Source: an uncultured Flavobacteriales bacterium (lineage in GTDB: Bacteria > Bacteroidota > Bacteroidia > Flavobacteriales_D > Crocinitomicaceae). Taken from it: DNA of 35,626 bases. How positions within the stretch are numbered: position 1 is the stretch's first letter; the number at the start of each line of letters is the position of its first letter. Positions 23,502 to 31,683 of this stretch are shown here, piece after piece. The DNA lies in assembly GCA_905478665.1 (NCBI GenBank), contig CAJQJL010000005.1, forward strand, positions 1-35,626, given 5' to 3'. The notes beneath the pieces were generated by a model. The model ran no database searches and was not told where the DNA came from. It saw only the letters and a list, made by a program, of their open reading frames with translations. The position numbers and the translations under genes were made by a program.

Positions 23502-23606
23502 GTTGGCTTCGAGTGCATTTCGGTGGGTTCAATATAGCACCTCAGCCTACGATTTTATTTTCTCGTTTTCATCCACCCACAGTTGACTGCAGCTCTTGAA
23601 GGCAAC
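23502..23606. repeat. Dispersed palindromic repeat, copy 4
   Basis: GTTGGCTTCGAGTGC, TTCGGTGGGTTCAATATAGC, CTCAGCCTACGATTTT and the right half GTTGACTGCAGCTCTTGAAG followed by GCAAC give a full-length copy between the GIY-YIG gene and the next gene's stop codon. The left half also supplies the upstream region and false start of the GIY-YIG frame. Confidence 0.8.
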
Positions 23607-23608
23607 AA

Positions 23609-24382
23609 TCAAATATAAACCCCATCGTCAAAATGCCAGCTCCAAGGCTTCTCAAACGTCTTGAACGTTTTGAGTTCCTTGAGCTCAAAGGTCTTCCATT
23701 CCGTTGTTTCTTCTGGCAATTCTTCACCTTCTTCGGCTTCGAACATATTGCCTATTGTAACACTGTACTTCTTGGTGGAGAAGTTGATGCTTACATCAGA
23801 AGACTCACCCGTCGCGCGATGGTACTCAGAAGTATTGGCTCCAATGAGTTTAAATTCATCATCTTGGAATCTCCAAATGTATGTGTACATAGATGTAGAC
23901 CAACTTCCAGCGCTCATCCAGATTCGATAGTCGAGGTGAAGGGTTCCTTTGCTGATTGACATACCGTCGAAGGGATCGTCCATGTACATATCATCATGAA
24001 TGGGAATAAAGGTGCTGCTTTGCTCAGAGAGCTCATAACACCCTGCTCCTTTCTTTCCGAATAAGATGATCAACTCGCGTGGATTGCTATCTATTTTATG
24101 GTATTCATCCGATTGGAAGTTGCCCTTGTCCGTTCCCTGAATGACGATTGCCAAGTCTTGAACTCCATCTTTATTCAAGTCGCCTTTTGCCTGCTTGTGA
24201 ATTTTCCAACCTCTGGGAATATAGTCTTCTAAAATTTTGCATTCTTCTACTTCTGTATTCTCCACCGATGGTTGAGTCTGAGAGTTCTCTGATTCTTGAT
24301 TGTTGTCTTCAAGTGCTTCTACTTGTGGGGAATCCCCGCAGCTAACGAGGGCGAGTGTGATTAGAATAAACAGGTATCTCAT
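23609..24382 (-). CDS. Lipoprotein with FG-GAP-like motif
   Basis: Signal peptide with lipobox (LFILITLALVSC, Cys15), then a low-complexity Glu/Asn/Gln/Ser linker to about residue 45. The mature domain starts with CKILEDYIPRGWKI and contains GDLNKDGVQDLAIVIQGT at about 67-84, the calcium-binding-like DxNxDGxxD pattern of FG-GAP/VCBS-type repeats. Such lipoproteins are common in Bacteroidota and many are surface-exposed; function unknown. The stop codon adjoins repeat copy 4. Confidence 0.8.
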   Translation of the reverse strand: MRYLFILITLALVSCGDSPQVEALEDNNQESENSQTQPSVENTEVEECKILEDYIPRGWKIHKQAKGDLNKDGVQDLAIVIQGTDKGNFQSDEYHKIDSNPRELIILFGKKGAGCYELSEQSSTFIPIHDDMYMDDPFDGMSISKGTLHLDYRIWMSAGSWSTSMYTYIWRFQDDEFKLIGANTSEYHRATGESSDVSINFSTKKYSVTIGNMFEAEEGEELPEETTEWKTFELKELKTFKTFEKPWSWHFDDGVYI

Positions 24383-24498
24383 GGTTTAGATATGTTAGTG
24401 GTTTGGTTCCTACGCCTCTAAAGTACAATAATTCCTTACGTGATCTTCTTCTTGAATCTGGCTTTAGGATCATGGGAATTCATTTAAAAATCGTAAAA

Positions 24499-24521
24499 TC
24501 AGGTATTTATACCCTTGATAG
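24499..24521 (+). promoter_or_regulatory. TCAGGTATTTATACC motif upstream of the metallo-hydrolase
   Basis: Positions 24499-24521 match 28879-28901 (opposite strand) at 22 of 23 bases, including the trailing CCCTTGATAG. It lies 17 bp before the first ATG (24539) and 47 bp before the second (24569). The shared tail sets this pair apart from the ACGG-type copies at 19.6-22.0 kb. Confidence 0.6.
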
Positions 24522-24538
24522 TCTGAGGTTCGCTTTCT

Positions 24539-25699
24539 ATGTTTGAACTGAACTTTAAACACACAATCATGTCAGAACAAAATACACAGGAAGAAGAAAT
24601 TTCAGAATTTTACGACAAGCGGATCCATTACTATCCCAACACAGAAGATTTGGGAGATGCAGAAATGAGGGTAATCGCTCTCGGAACAGGTATGCCAACC
24701 TTACGCGAATCACAGGCTTCCACTTGCTTTTTAGTCGAAATCCCATCCGTTACAGCGGGCGAGATAGAACGCTTCCTGTTTGATTTTGGTACAGGGAGTA
24801 TGACAAAATTTGCTGCACTTCAAATCCCTTATGAAGATGTTCGCAAAGCGTTTATTACACATTTGCATTCTGACCACTGGGGCGACTTTTGGGCCTATTG
24901 GATAGGAGGTGTTGCGCAGGGCCGCGTTTCTGGATTGGAAGTTTGGGGCCCTGCTGGTGATGAAGAGCAATATGGAACACGAGAGGCGGTAAAGCATGCC
25001 CTAGATGCTATGAAATGGGATGTTGCAACACGGGAGGAATTTTATTCATCAGGAAAAGTACCACCGGCGGGACAGCCACTCGAAAGCAAGTTCAACCCAA
25101 GTCATACAACACGTGAAGAGTACACATTTGAGATTGATTCCCTCAATGTTAACGTGTATGAGAGTGATTATTCAAAGACGATTGTCGTGTACGAGGACAA
25201 GGAAAATGGAATCGTCATTAAAAGTTGGCCAGCGAATCACGCACGACCTGGAGCAGTTAGTTACAGCCTTGAATGGAATGGGTTAAAATTTGCGTTCTCT
25301 GGAGATACTGCTCCTTTGACGGAAGAGTTTTCAAAATTCAAATTGAATTTTAAAGACTGTGACTTGTTGGTTCATGAGTGCTTTACTCCTGCAAACGCTC
25401 ATTTTGATTCACAGGGCGCGACTTCACAAGTTGGACATAACGCTCATGACTTTCATACGACTCCAGAAGATTACGGAGAGTTAATGCGTCAGTACGAACC
25501 TCGACACGCAGTTGCTTATCACTTCTACAATGATTTTGATACCAGCTTGGATACTTATAATCGGGTTCGAGAAAGCTATAAGGGTGAATTAACACTCGCC
25601 AAAGACCACTTGGTTTGGAACGTCTCTGAAGAAGGGATCATTGTGCGCAATATTGCGCACCATCCAGATTCATGGGTGGGAGGAAAGTTTGGAAGATAG
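24539..25699 (+). CDS. MBL-fold metallo-hydrolase, GntH-like
   Basis: A metallo-beta-lactamase-fold hydrolase with the zinc motif HLHSDHWGD at 108-116, preceded by ALGTGMP near 47-53 and FDFGTGS near 81. Later metal and fold residues include WPANHARPG, FSGDT and HECF, and AVAYHFYNDFDT near the C-terminus. The overall pattern agrees with proteins annotated as guanitoxin-biosynthesis MBL hydrolase GntH and their environmental relatives. No other guanitoxin genes are near, so substrate is open. The true start may be Met11 (MSEQNTQ, 24569), since the ten residues before it look unlike a leader. No signal peptide, so cytoplasmic. A perfect hairpin terminator follows. Confidence 0.85.
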   Translation: MFELNFKHTIMSEQNTQEEEISEFYDKRIHYYPNTEDLGDAEMRVIALGTGMPTLRESQASTCFLVEIPSVTAGEIERFLFDFGTGSMTKFAALQIPYEDVRKAFITHLHSDHWGDFWAYWIGGVAQGRVSGLEVWGPAGDEEQYGTREAVKHALDAMKWDVATREEFYSSGKVPPAGQPLESKFNPSHTTREEYTFEIDSLNVNVYESDYSKTIVVYEDKENGIVIKSWPANHARPGAVSYSLEWNGLKFAFSGDTAPLTEEFSKFKLNFKDCDLLVHECFTPANAHFDSQGATSQVGHNAHDFHTTPEDYGELMRQYEPRHAVAYHFYNDFDTSLDTYNRVRESYKGELTLAKDHLVWNVSEEGIIVRNIAHHPDSWVGGKFGR

Positions 25700-25708
25700 T
25701 CCTCAATT

Positions 25709-25748
25709 AAGTCCTTCGAATGGGATTTCATTCGAAGGACTTGTTTTA
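25709..25748 (+). terminator. Rho-independent terminator after the metallo-hydrolase
   Basis: Perfect 14-bp inverted repeat (AAGTCCTTCGAATG at 25709-25722 with CATTCGAAGGACTT at 25729-25742), 6-base loop, then GTTTTA. It stands 10 bp after the stop codon. Confidence 0.85.
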
Positions 25749-25823
25749 CCCCAAAACATCTAGTTCAAAATCTAGCAAATTTTTAAGTAAAACCTCCTCC
25801 TATCTTTTCCGTATCTTCGTTGT

Positions 25824-27050
25824 ATGCAATTGATTCACCGACTATTAATTCACAGCTGCCTGCTGTTGCTCTCACTGCAGGCTTATGGACAAGGCTGTGA
25901 TACTTCTTCTTTGATAATACAACCTGTTTGGGCAAGCCAGACGGACAACAACATCCCTGTAGAATTGTATCGGCACTATACTTTTTACAACCCTGATTGC
26001 TCGCCGAAAAATGTCCTGCTCGTTCATTTGGTAGGAACCATCGGCAAGCCTTTTCAAACACAGTATTTCCCAAGTTTAGCAGCCAACAATGGCTTCCACG
26101 TATTGAGTTTAAAATACCACAACGATACTTCAGCACAAACGGCATGCAGTTCAAGTGGAGACATTGATTGCCATTACAAATTCCGTCGGGAGGTGATTGA
26201 AGGTGGCGACATCAGTCCAGAAATTACGGTGGACAGTGTGAACAGTATTAACAACCGCTTACTGCGTTTGATTCAATACATGGATGCTAATTACCCAAGT
26301 CAAGGCTGGGGACAGTACGCAACCGGAAATACAATCAACTGGAATCAACTGATGATCAGTGGACATTCTCAAGGGGGCGGACATGCTGCTGTTATGGCAA
26401 TTGCTCACCCTTTTCAGCGCGTACTCATGTTTGCATCACCCAACGACTACAGCATTACCTTTGGGCAATCTGCACCGTGGACATCCTTACCACATTCGGC
26501 AGCAGATTCAGCCTATTATAGTTTTAACAATACTAATGATCTAGTTGCTCAATACAATTGGCAATACACCTCGGCAGTAAATCTGGGAGAAGGTTCCTTT
26601 GGCGATACTGTGAATGTAGAAACCAACACTTGCCCTTTTCAAAACAGTCACAATTTGTACACGGACAGAGATTCCTCTGGTTTCTTAACCAATCATGGAA
26701 TGGTGGTCAACGACGTCAATGTGCCCCTCGATGGTAATGGTATTTCCGTTTTTGAAGATGTTTGGCGTTATATGCTGGGGCTACCTTGTCAAGGTGTTCA
26801 ATTGGATGAACTTTCAAATGCACAAATGTCTGTTGCTCCGAACCCATTTGATAGTGAATTGACCATTTCTTTTGAGCAATCAGCACTTAGAACACTTGAA
26901 CTTTCAACACTTAGTGGAACGAAGGTGTATTCAACAAAGCGCGAAGGTTCCAATTACGTATTGGATCTTTCACACCTCCCAAAAGGCGTCTATTTGTTGT
27001 CAGTGAAGGATGCCAGCGGAATGCAAATCAACCGAAAGGTGATGAAATGA
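25824..27050 (+). CDS. Secreted alpha/beta-hydrolase-like protein with T9SS sorting domain
   Basis: Signal peptide MQLIHRLLIHSCLLLLSLQA; an alpha/beta hydrolase-like region with NVLLVHLVGTIGKPFQ near residue 63 and the nucleophile elbow ISGHSQGGGHAAVMA near 180 (Ser in GHSQGG); a possible acid/His pair lies in FNNTNDLV and FLTNHGMVV. The pattern agrees with the BPSS1187-type hydrolase family. The last 75 residues (MSVAPNPFDSELTISFEQ to SLKG-type end SVKDASGMQINRKVMK) are a type A T9SS C-terminal domain, so it is exported across the outer membrane. TATCTTCG at 25812-25819 is a possible -7 box close to the ATG. Substrate unknown. Confidence 0.85.
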   Translation: MQLIHRLLIHSCLLLLSLQAYGQGCDTSSLIIQPVWASQTDNNIPVELYRHYTFYNPDCSPKNVLLVHLVGTIGKPFQTQYFPSLAANNGFHVLSLKYHNDTSAQTACSSSGDIDCHYKFRREVIEGGDISPEITVDSVNSINNRLLRLIQYMDANYPSQGWGQYATGNTINWNQLMISGHSQGGGHAAVMAIAHPFQRVLMFASPNDYSITFGQSAPWTSLPHSAADSAYYSFNNTNDLVAQYNWQYTSAVNLGEGSFGDTVNVETNTCPFQNSHNLYTDRDSSGFLTNHGMVVNDVNVPLDGNGISVFEDVWRYMLGLPCQGVQLDELSNAQMSVAPNPFDSELTISFEQSALRTLELSTLSGTKVYSTKREGSNYVLDLSHLPKGVYLLSVKDASGMQINRKVMK

Positions 27051-27063
27051 TCTGAGCGAATAC

Positions 27064-28821
27064 CTATTTCGTCAATTCGCTTGCATTCCATTCATTTACC
27101 ATCCAATAGGGATCGTCGTTGAATTTTTTCCAGTCAATCATCAATCTACTGTACAAGTCATTAATGTCTGCTTTGAGTTTGTCATCATAACCGTCATACG
27201 CTTCTTTGTAGGTATCTCCTTTCACCACTTTTTCAATGTACTCAAGAAGGTTGAAACAAATGGTAAACTGTCCACAGGCAATGAGGGAATTCAACATGTT
27301 GCCTTTCTCACTCAATTCGTCGGCTGTGAACCATAATGTCGTTCCCATGTTCCGTGCTTTATGTGCTACATCCTTCAATTCTGCGCTTGGGTTGTTTAAT
27401 TCTCTGGATATATTCCCTTGAGAATCTGTTCTCCGTTTTTTTACTTCTGTTGGACTTAGCTCATACACTGCGTTCATCATAAGGCGTGGTCTCCATCCAT
27501 CGTCACTGTATATTTTCCGGTAATTTGAACGACGAATCTGTTTCATAAATACATCCGAAACCATGGTCTTTGCAGATTTCCCCCTGTTAATAATCAGGTT
27601 GGCGTAGGTATTAAAGTTCAGTGTATCAAAATTCTTTAGGCGCTTAACGAAATACTCAGGGACACCGAACTTCTTGGTTAGACCGACAAATCCTTTGGAA
27701 AGGGTTCGGGTAATAAACGCGAAAAGAATGGCAAGCGTTCCCAAAGCTGCACATGCTACCGAAATCCATGTGCTTTGCACGAAAAAGGGTACAATGAAAA
27801 GTCCCACACCCAAAATGAAACTAATCCAACCAATAATTTTGAGTTTATTGAATGAAAGATTTCCAATTACTGGAATGTCCGTTTTCTCACTTCGGATAAA
27901 GCTGTCCATGTAGGGAGAAGAAACATCGGATATGATATATAAGTCTATGGCCTTGACATCTTGTGAGGCAAATTGTTCATTTTCTTCTGCATAATTCCCC
28001 ATGCGCTTTTCTGCCCACCAAACGGAGTCGATGCCTTGATTGTCGTCTATACCACCGTCCATTAAACCAACAGGATAAGAGATTGGATCTCCCTTGTAAT
28101 TTTCATTCGGAAGTAAAGTTCTGTCCTTGAGGTACACTGCTTTATCATCAATAAAATCATCGGGGAAATTAATGGGTTCAAAGCCCAACGGAAAACAGGA
28201 TGACGCAGCAATTACATCTGCCATGCGAACTTCTTTAGCACAATCTAGGGGTACGCGAATAAAATTATTTCCAACAAAACCGTTTGTATATCCCCCATTT
28301 CTACCTTTTGAGGGTTCCGACTTTTGAAAACGGAATGGGATAGCGAAGTTAAATTCGGTGGCATTGAAACACAATTCCTTGATATGAATCTTTGGTTCTT
28401 CTCGCCACAATAATTCGAAATGTGCAGGTTCTAATTGTTCATAGTAGACAATGGAGCACGCATTGATCAATGTTCGTTGTTTGCTTCCGTTCCAATACTT
28501 ATCGTCTGCCAAGCAAGCCATGGCATCTTTTATCAGGTCGGCGTTTGACATAAAATTATGCAGCGAGCGGTAAGTATCTCGAATTGTCCCTCCATTCTTG
28601 AGTGTCGTAGCGTAATTCACTCCCGTAAATGTGCCCCCAGAAACTGTTGAAATAATTCGCACGCGATCGAGCAATGCAGTATCCAACCAATCAACGGTTG
28701 ACAAATAGGACAATGTCCCCAAGTGAAATGAAGTTGCGCGATAACCTCCACCTGACATTGAAATGGCCAAATTGTTAAAGGGCTGTTTGGGTAATAGATT
28801 ATTCGAGTCGGTGCCTTCCAT
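27064..28821 (-). CDS. Patatin-like phospholipase with two internal TM segments
   Basis: The N-terminal catalytic domain shows the oxyanion loop MSGGGYRA at 22-29, the nucleophile block STVSGGTF with Ser61, ADVIAASSCFPLGFEP near 201-216 and the catalytic Asp in MDGG at 254-257. Two TM segments follow (about 328-348 and 352-372), then a C-terminal domain of about 200 residues. No signal peptide, so the catalytic domain is probably cytoplasmic with the protein held at the inner membrane. Predicted activity: phospholipid acyl hydrolysis. The regulatory motif at 28879-28901 lies 57 bp upstream. The 2TM insertion is less common among short bacterial patatins. Confidence 0.88.
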   Translation of the reverse strand: MEGTDSNNLLPKQPFNNLAISMSGGGYRATSFHLGTLSYLSTVDWLDTALLDRVRIISTVSGGTFTGVNYATTLKNGGTIRDTYRSLHNFMSNADLIKDAMACLADDKYWNGSKQRTLINACSIVYYEQLEPAHFELLWREEPKIHIKELCFNATEFNFAIPFRFQKSEPSKGRNGGYTNGFVGNNFIRVPLDCAKEVRMADVIAASSCFPLGFEPINFPDDFIDDKAVYLKDRTLLPNENYKGDPISYPVGLMDGGIDDNQGIDSVWWAEKRMGNYAEENEQFASQDVKAIDLYIISDVSSPYMDSFIRSEKTDIPVIGNLSFNKLKIIGWISFILGVGLFIVPFFVQSTWISVACAALGTLAILFAFITRTLSKGFVGLTKKFGVPEYFVKRLKNFDTLNFNTYANLIINRGKSAKTMVSDVFMKQIRRSNYRKIYSDDGWRPRLMMNAVYELSPTEVKKRRTDSQGNISRELNNPSAELKDVAHKARNMGTTLWFTADELSEKGNMLNSLIACGQFTICFNLLEYIEKVVKGDTYKEAYDGYDDKLKADINDLYSRLMIDWKKFNDDPYWMVNEWNASELTK

Positions 28822-28878
28822 AATGATTCTATTTAATGTGCTTTTTGTTTAGTTCAAACCTAGTTATCATTTCGACAA

Positions 28879-28901
28879 CTATCAAGGGTAGAAATACCTG
28901 A
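28879..28901 (-). promoter_or_regulatory. TCAGGTATTTCTACC motif upstream of the patatin gene
   Basis: On the minus strand this is the near-identical partner (22 of 23 bases) of 24499-24521. It lies 57 bp before the patatin start and just past the stop of the gene at 28913. Confidence 0.6.
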
Positions 28902-28912
28902 ATCGGGAGATC

Positions 28913-29809
28913 CTATTTATCTGCTCTCTCCAAATGATGAATGAACAATAAGTGATATTCGCCTTCGTAGAGCAGCGCACTCAACCTCACTTGATAACCG
29001 TGATCATTTTCTGAAAAGTAAAGTGTTCCTTCTAAACCATTCATGCCGTCGCTTGAACGGGACTCAAAGGTGAATTCATAAGCCAGAATGTCTTGCCAAT
29101 TGATTTGCAACTTATCTTCGAGTTGTATGAATTCAAGGAATTCTTCCTCTGTGTTCTTTCTATATTCCTTCTTTTTCAGCTTTAACATTCTCTCACGTGC
29201 AAACTCAGAAATGGACGTATCTTTTGCTAACGTTTTGTACATTTTGAAAGGAATAAAAGCTTTCTCAAATTCATCATAAGACTCACCTCCCATTTTTTGC
29301 AAAATGCTTTCCACGCGTCGTGCGACATGTATCGGATCCGTACAATTCACTGGCGATTCACTTGATTCAGCTAGTAGGTCAATTGTTTCTGCAATGCTGA
29401 TCTCTTCCGTTTCTTCCGTTGGCATAACGGGGTCTGTTTCTTCACCCAGCATGTAAACTTCTCGCTTCATCGATCCACCATGAACGATGTAGGAATAACC
29501 ATCATTCCATTCAATGTGGTATTCAACGCTATCTCTTCCCACAAATGAATAGTATCCATCTCTGGTGTTGGTGTTTCCTGTTTCTTCTAGCTCTGCGTAA
29601 CTGATCCACTGACCTTCATTTCCATCTACCAAAAGATCAGGTTCTTCATTAAAATTCGCCTGACAAACGACAAATCCACCATCGCAAATATCAAGTGTCA
29701 TTGTGAATGAATTGTCATCAGTAAACCTGTATGTTCCACTGGTGAAGAACTGAGCGTTCGCGGAAAGTGTCATTGCGCTCGCAATAATTGTGAAGAGCAG
29801 CTTTTTCAT
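28913..29809 (-). CDS. Secreted protein of unknown function
   Basis: The 298-residue protein has the signal peptide MKKLLFTIIASAMTLSANA. An N-terminal beta-rich part of about 110 residues (FTSGTYRFTDDNSFTMTLDI to YIVHGGSMKREVYML) follows, then an acidic linker with repeated Glu/Thr, and a mostly helical C-terminal part (VARRVESILQKMGGESYDEF, ARERMLKLKKKEYRKNTEEE) with a final beta segment. No family, TM or catalytic motif recognised. It is divergent from the gene at 29954. Confidence 0.7.
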   Translation of the reverse strand: MKKLLFTIIASAMTLSANAQFFTSGTYRFTDDNSFTMTLDICDGGFVVCQANFNEEPDLLVDGNEGQWISYAELEETGNTNTRDGYYSFVGRDSVEYHIEWNDGYSYIVHGGSMKREVYMLGEETDPVMPTEETEEISIAETIDLLAESSESPVNCTDPIHVARRVESILQKMGGESYDEFEKAFIPFKMYKTLAKDTSISEFARERMLKLKKKEYRKNTEEEFLEFIQLEDKLQINWQDILAYEFTFESRSSDGMNGLEGTLYFSENDHGYQVRLSALLYEGEYHLLFIHHLERADK

Positions 29810-29856
29810 GTACTAAATATAGTGAATCTCTAAAAATCATCCCTAGCGGAAATCAT

Positions 29857-29864
29857 TATCTTTG
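29857..29864 (+). promoter_or_regulatory. Bacteroidetes -7 box TATCTTTG
   Basis: TATCTTTG matches the consensus TAnnTTTG exactly and lies about 90 bp before the start codon of the 29954 gene in the divergent spacer. No obvious TTG at -33. Confidence 0.55.
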
Positions 29865-29953
29865 GACGCTGCTTTACGAGCAAATGAATTTGTTAATTGT
29901 TACTCCAATTCAAGTTTTGTTCGCATGGCTTAATTAGAAATCAGTCAATCATC

Positions 29954-30556
29954 ATGAAAAAAATACTCTTCATATTTTTCGTTCTTTTCAGTGTGCACAT
30001 TGCACTTGGTCAGGATGACGGTTCCACTCAAGAGCCTAACAAGTTCGAAAAGTTTTTGCAAAACGAAAAAGTCGGTGTACTCGTCGATTACTTCGGAGAA
30101 TTGGTTTTACACCCAGGAATGGCTATTGGAATTGACTACTCTATCTCTAAGAACGGTTGGTTTGATCTTCACTGGACAACTGAAGTTGGTGGATATTACC
30201 ACAAATGGAACCATACAGGATTGTTTGCAAAAACATCCATCGGAACGCGCTACACAACATCCTTCTCTTGGTTTATGGACCTCAATGTTGGCGCTGGATA
30301 TTTACACACCATTCCAGAAGGTGATGTGTATCGATTGAATGACGATGGAATTGCTGAAAAAGCGCCCAATTGGGGAAAACCTCATTTCATGCCTGCTGCT
30401 TCGTTGCTTTTCGGATTCGACGGAGGACATCGACAGAATTTACCTTTTTCAGTTCACTTCGGAGTGGAAGCTTTTATGGAAAGTTCATTCAACCATCTCT
30501 TTTTGCCGCATGCAGCATGTAGAGCCGGTATTATTTACAAATTTAAAGTTCTGTAA
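29954..30556 (+). CDS. Outer-membrane beta-barrel-like protein
   Basis: The start is placed at the internal Met giving MKKILFIFFVLFSVHIALGQ, a standard signal peptide; the longer frame from 29897 adds 19 residues without leader features. The mature 180 residues have strands of alternating pattern (KVGVLVDYFGELVLHPGMAI, SWFMDLNVGAGYLHT, VHFGVEAFMES) and end CRAGIIYKFKVL, hydrophobic at alternate positions with a bulky end, as in small barrels. The gene is followed after 2 bp by the lipoprotein hydrolase, so they form an operon. Function unknown. Confidence 0.75.
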   Translation: MKKILFIFFVLFSVHIALGQDDGSTQEPNKFEKFLQNEKVGVLVDYFGELVLHPGMAIGIDYSISKNGWFDLHWTTEVGGYYHKWNHTGLFAKTSIGTRYTTSFSWFMDLNVGAGYLHTIPEGDVYRLNDDGIAEKAPNWGKPHFMPAASLLFGFDGGHRQNLPFSVHFGVEAFMESSFNHLFLPHAACRAGIIYKFKVL

Positions 30557-30558
30557 CC

Positions 30559-31584
30559 ATGCTAAAGCAATCAATACTATTTATCAGTATCCTACTTTCA
30601 TTCACGGCGTGTAAGAAGAATAGCGACTATGAAGGTGATCACTTTTTCGTGGACAACGACGGGGCAATAATGCCTGTCATTGTAAAAGGAAACATTAACT
30701 CAAATGTATTCGTCATTTTTTTGCATGGAGGCCCAGGAGGAAATGCAACGCAGGCAACATTTATTCCTGTATTTCAGGAATTAGGAGATGATTTTGCAAT
30801 GGTTTATTGGGATCAGAGAGGATCTGGAATGGCACAAGGAAATCCCGATCCAAGTACGTTTACGGTAGATCAGTTTGTGGAAGACCTGGATCTTGTTGTA
30901 GAAACAATCAAAGTCAGGTACGACAATCCAACCATTTTTCTCTTCGGTCACAGCTGGGGTGGAGCACTGGGATGTGCATATATGAGTACAGACAAGCAGA
31001 GCAAAATCAATGGTTTTATCAATATGAACAGTGGACACAATCTATTAGAAGGTCTCCCTTTATCGGTTGATTGGGTTGAAAATTATGCACAAACTCAGGT
31101 GGATATCAATAACGATATTCCTTATTGGTCGGCAGTAAGAAATTGGTGTGCAGCAAATCCAGATATGACAGTTCCAGACAATTATTTCCAATACGTGGAG
31201 TATTTAAAAAATACGAATGCCTACAGGGTTGATCCCGATGCTGAAGTGGAATCTGGAACGGTAACTACAACAGATGTGATGAGTTCATACATGAGCTTAT
31301 CCATCTTCTTTAATGGTGGATATCTGGCGCAAAACTTCAATATCCTGGAGTTGAACTTGTCTCCTCAAATGGCAAACATCTACAAACCAACACTTGTGCT
31401 TTGGGGAGAACACGATGGGGTGAATACCTTGGCTATGGGGAATGACGCCTACAATTCGATTGGCGGTCCATCGTTTACGGATAAAGCATTGGTGATCTTG
31501 CCGAATAGTGCGCATGAAGGCTATTTTGAAGACAAGGAACTTTTCCAATCTGAATTCAGAAAGTTTGTGAATACGTATAAGTAA
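30559..31584 (+). CDS. Alpha/beta hydrolase lipoprotein (proline iminopeptidase-like, S33)
   Basis: N-terminal signal with lipobox (ILLSFTAC, Cys18). The hydrolase shows HGGPGG at about 55-60 (oxyanion region of the S33 family), YWDQRGSG near 80, the nucleophile elbow FGHSWGGALG near 129-138, the acid in WGEHDG near 282 and the base in NSAHEG near 312, so the Ser-Asp-His triad is complete. Length of 341 is usual. HGGPG and DQRGxG are marks of prolyl iminopeptidases, so it may cleave N-terminal proline or small esters in the periplasm or at the surface. It is coupled with the barrel gene upstream. Confidence 0.88.
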   Translation: MLKQSILFISILLSFTACKKNSDYEGDHFFVDNDGAIMPVIVKGNINSNVFVIFLHGGPGGNATQATFIPVFQELGDDFAMVYWDQRGSGMAQGNPDPSTFTVDQFVEDLDLVVETIKVRYDNPTIFLFGHSWGGALGCAYMSTDKQSKINGFINMNSGHNLLEGLPLSVDWVENYAQTQVDINNDIPYWSAVRNWCAANPDMTVPDNYFQYVEYLKNTNAYRVDPDAEVESGTVTTTDVMSSYMSLSIFFNGGYLAQNFNILELNLSPQMANIYKPTLVLWGEHDGVNTLAMGNDAYNSIGGPSFTDKALVILPNSAHEGYFEDKELFQSEFRKFVNTYK

Positions 31585-31615
31585 AGCAGAGTTATCGAAT
31601 TGAAAACGCAGCCAA

Positions 31616-31650
31616 CAAAAAAAAGCGCTCCCGATTTCTCAGAAGCGCTC
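31616..31650 (-). terminator. Rho-independent terminator of the PKD-repeat gene
   Basis: On the minus strand AGCGCTTC pairs with GGAGCGCT (one G-U) around a 10-base loop and is followed by eight T. It lies about 35 bp after the stop of the 31684 gene. On the plus strand it also closes the hydrolase operon but has no T-tract there. Confidence 0.75.
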
Positions 31651-31683
31651 TACTACAAACGGCTTAACTATAAACTAACTCTA

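Noticed and set aside
23489..23518. Upstream start of the GIY-YIG protein (MHSKPTQQNY...)
   Set aside because: These residues come from the left half of repeat copy 4; the same MHSKPT peptide appears when copy 2 is translated at 22069, so it is repeat-derived and not part of the domain.
30339..30614. Plus-strand 91-residue ORF between barrel and hydrolase genes
   Set aside because: It is out of frame inside two well-supported genes with signal peptides and has no recognisable features.
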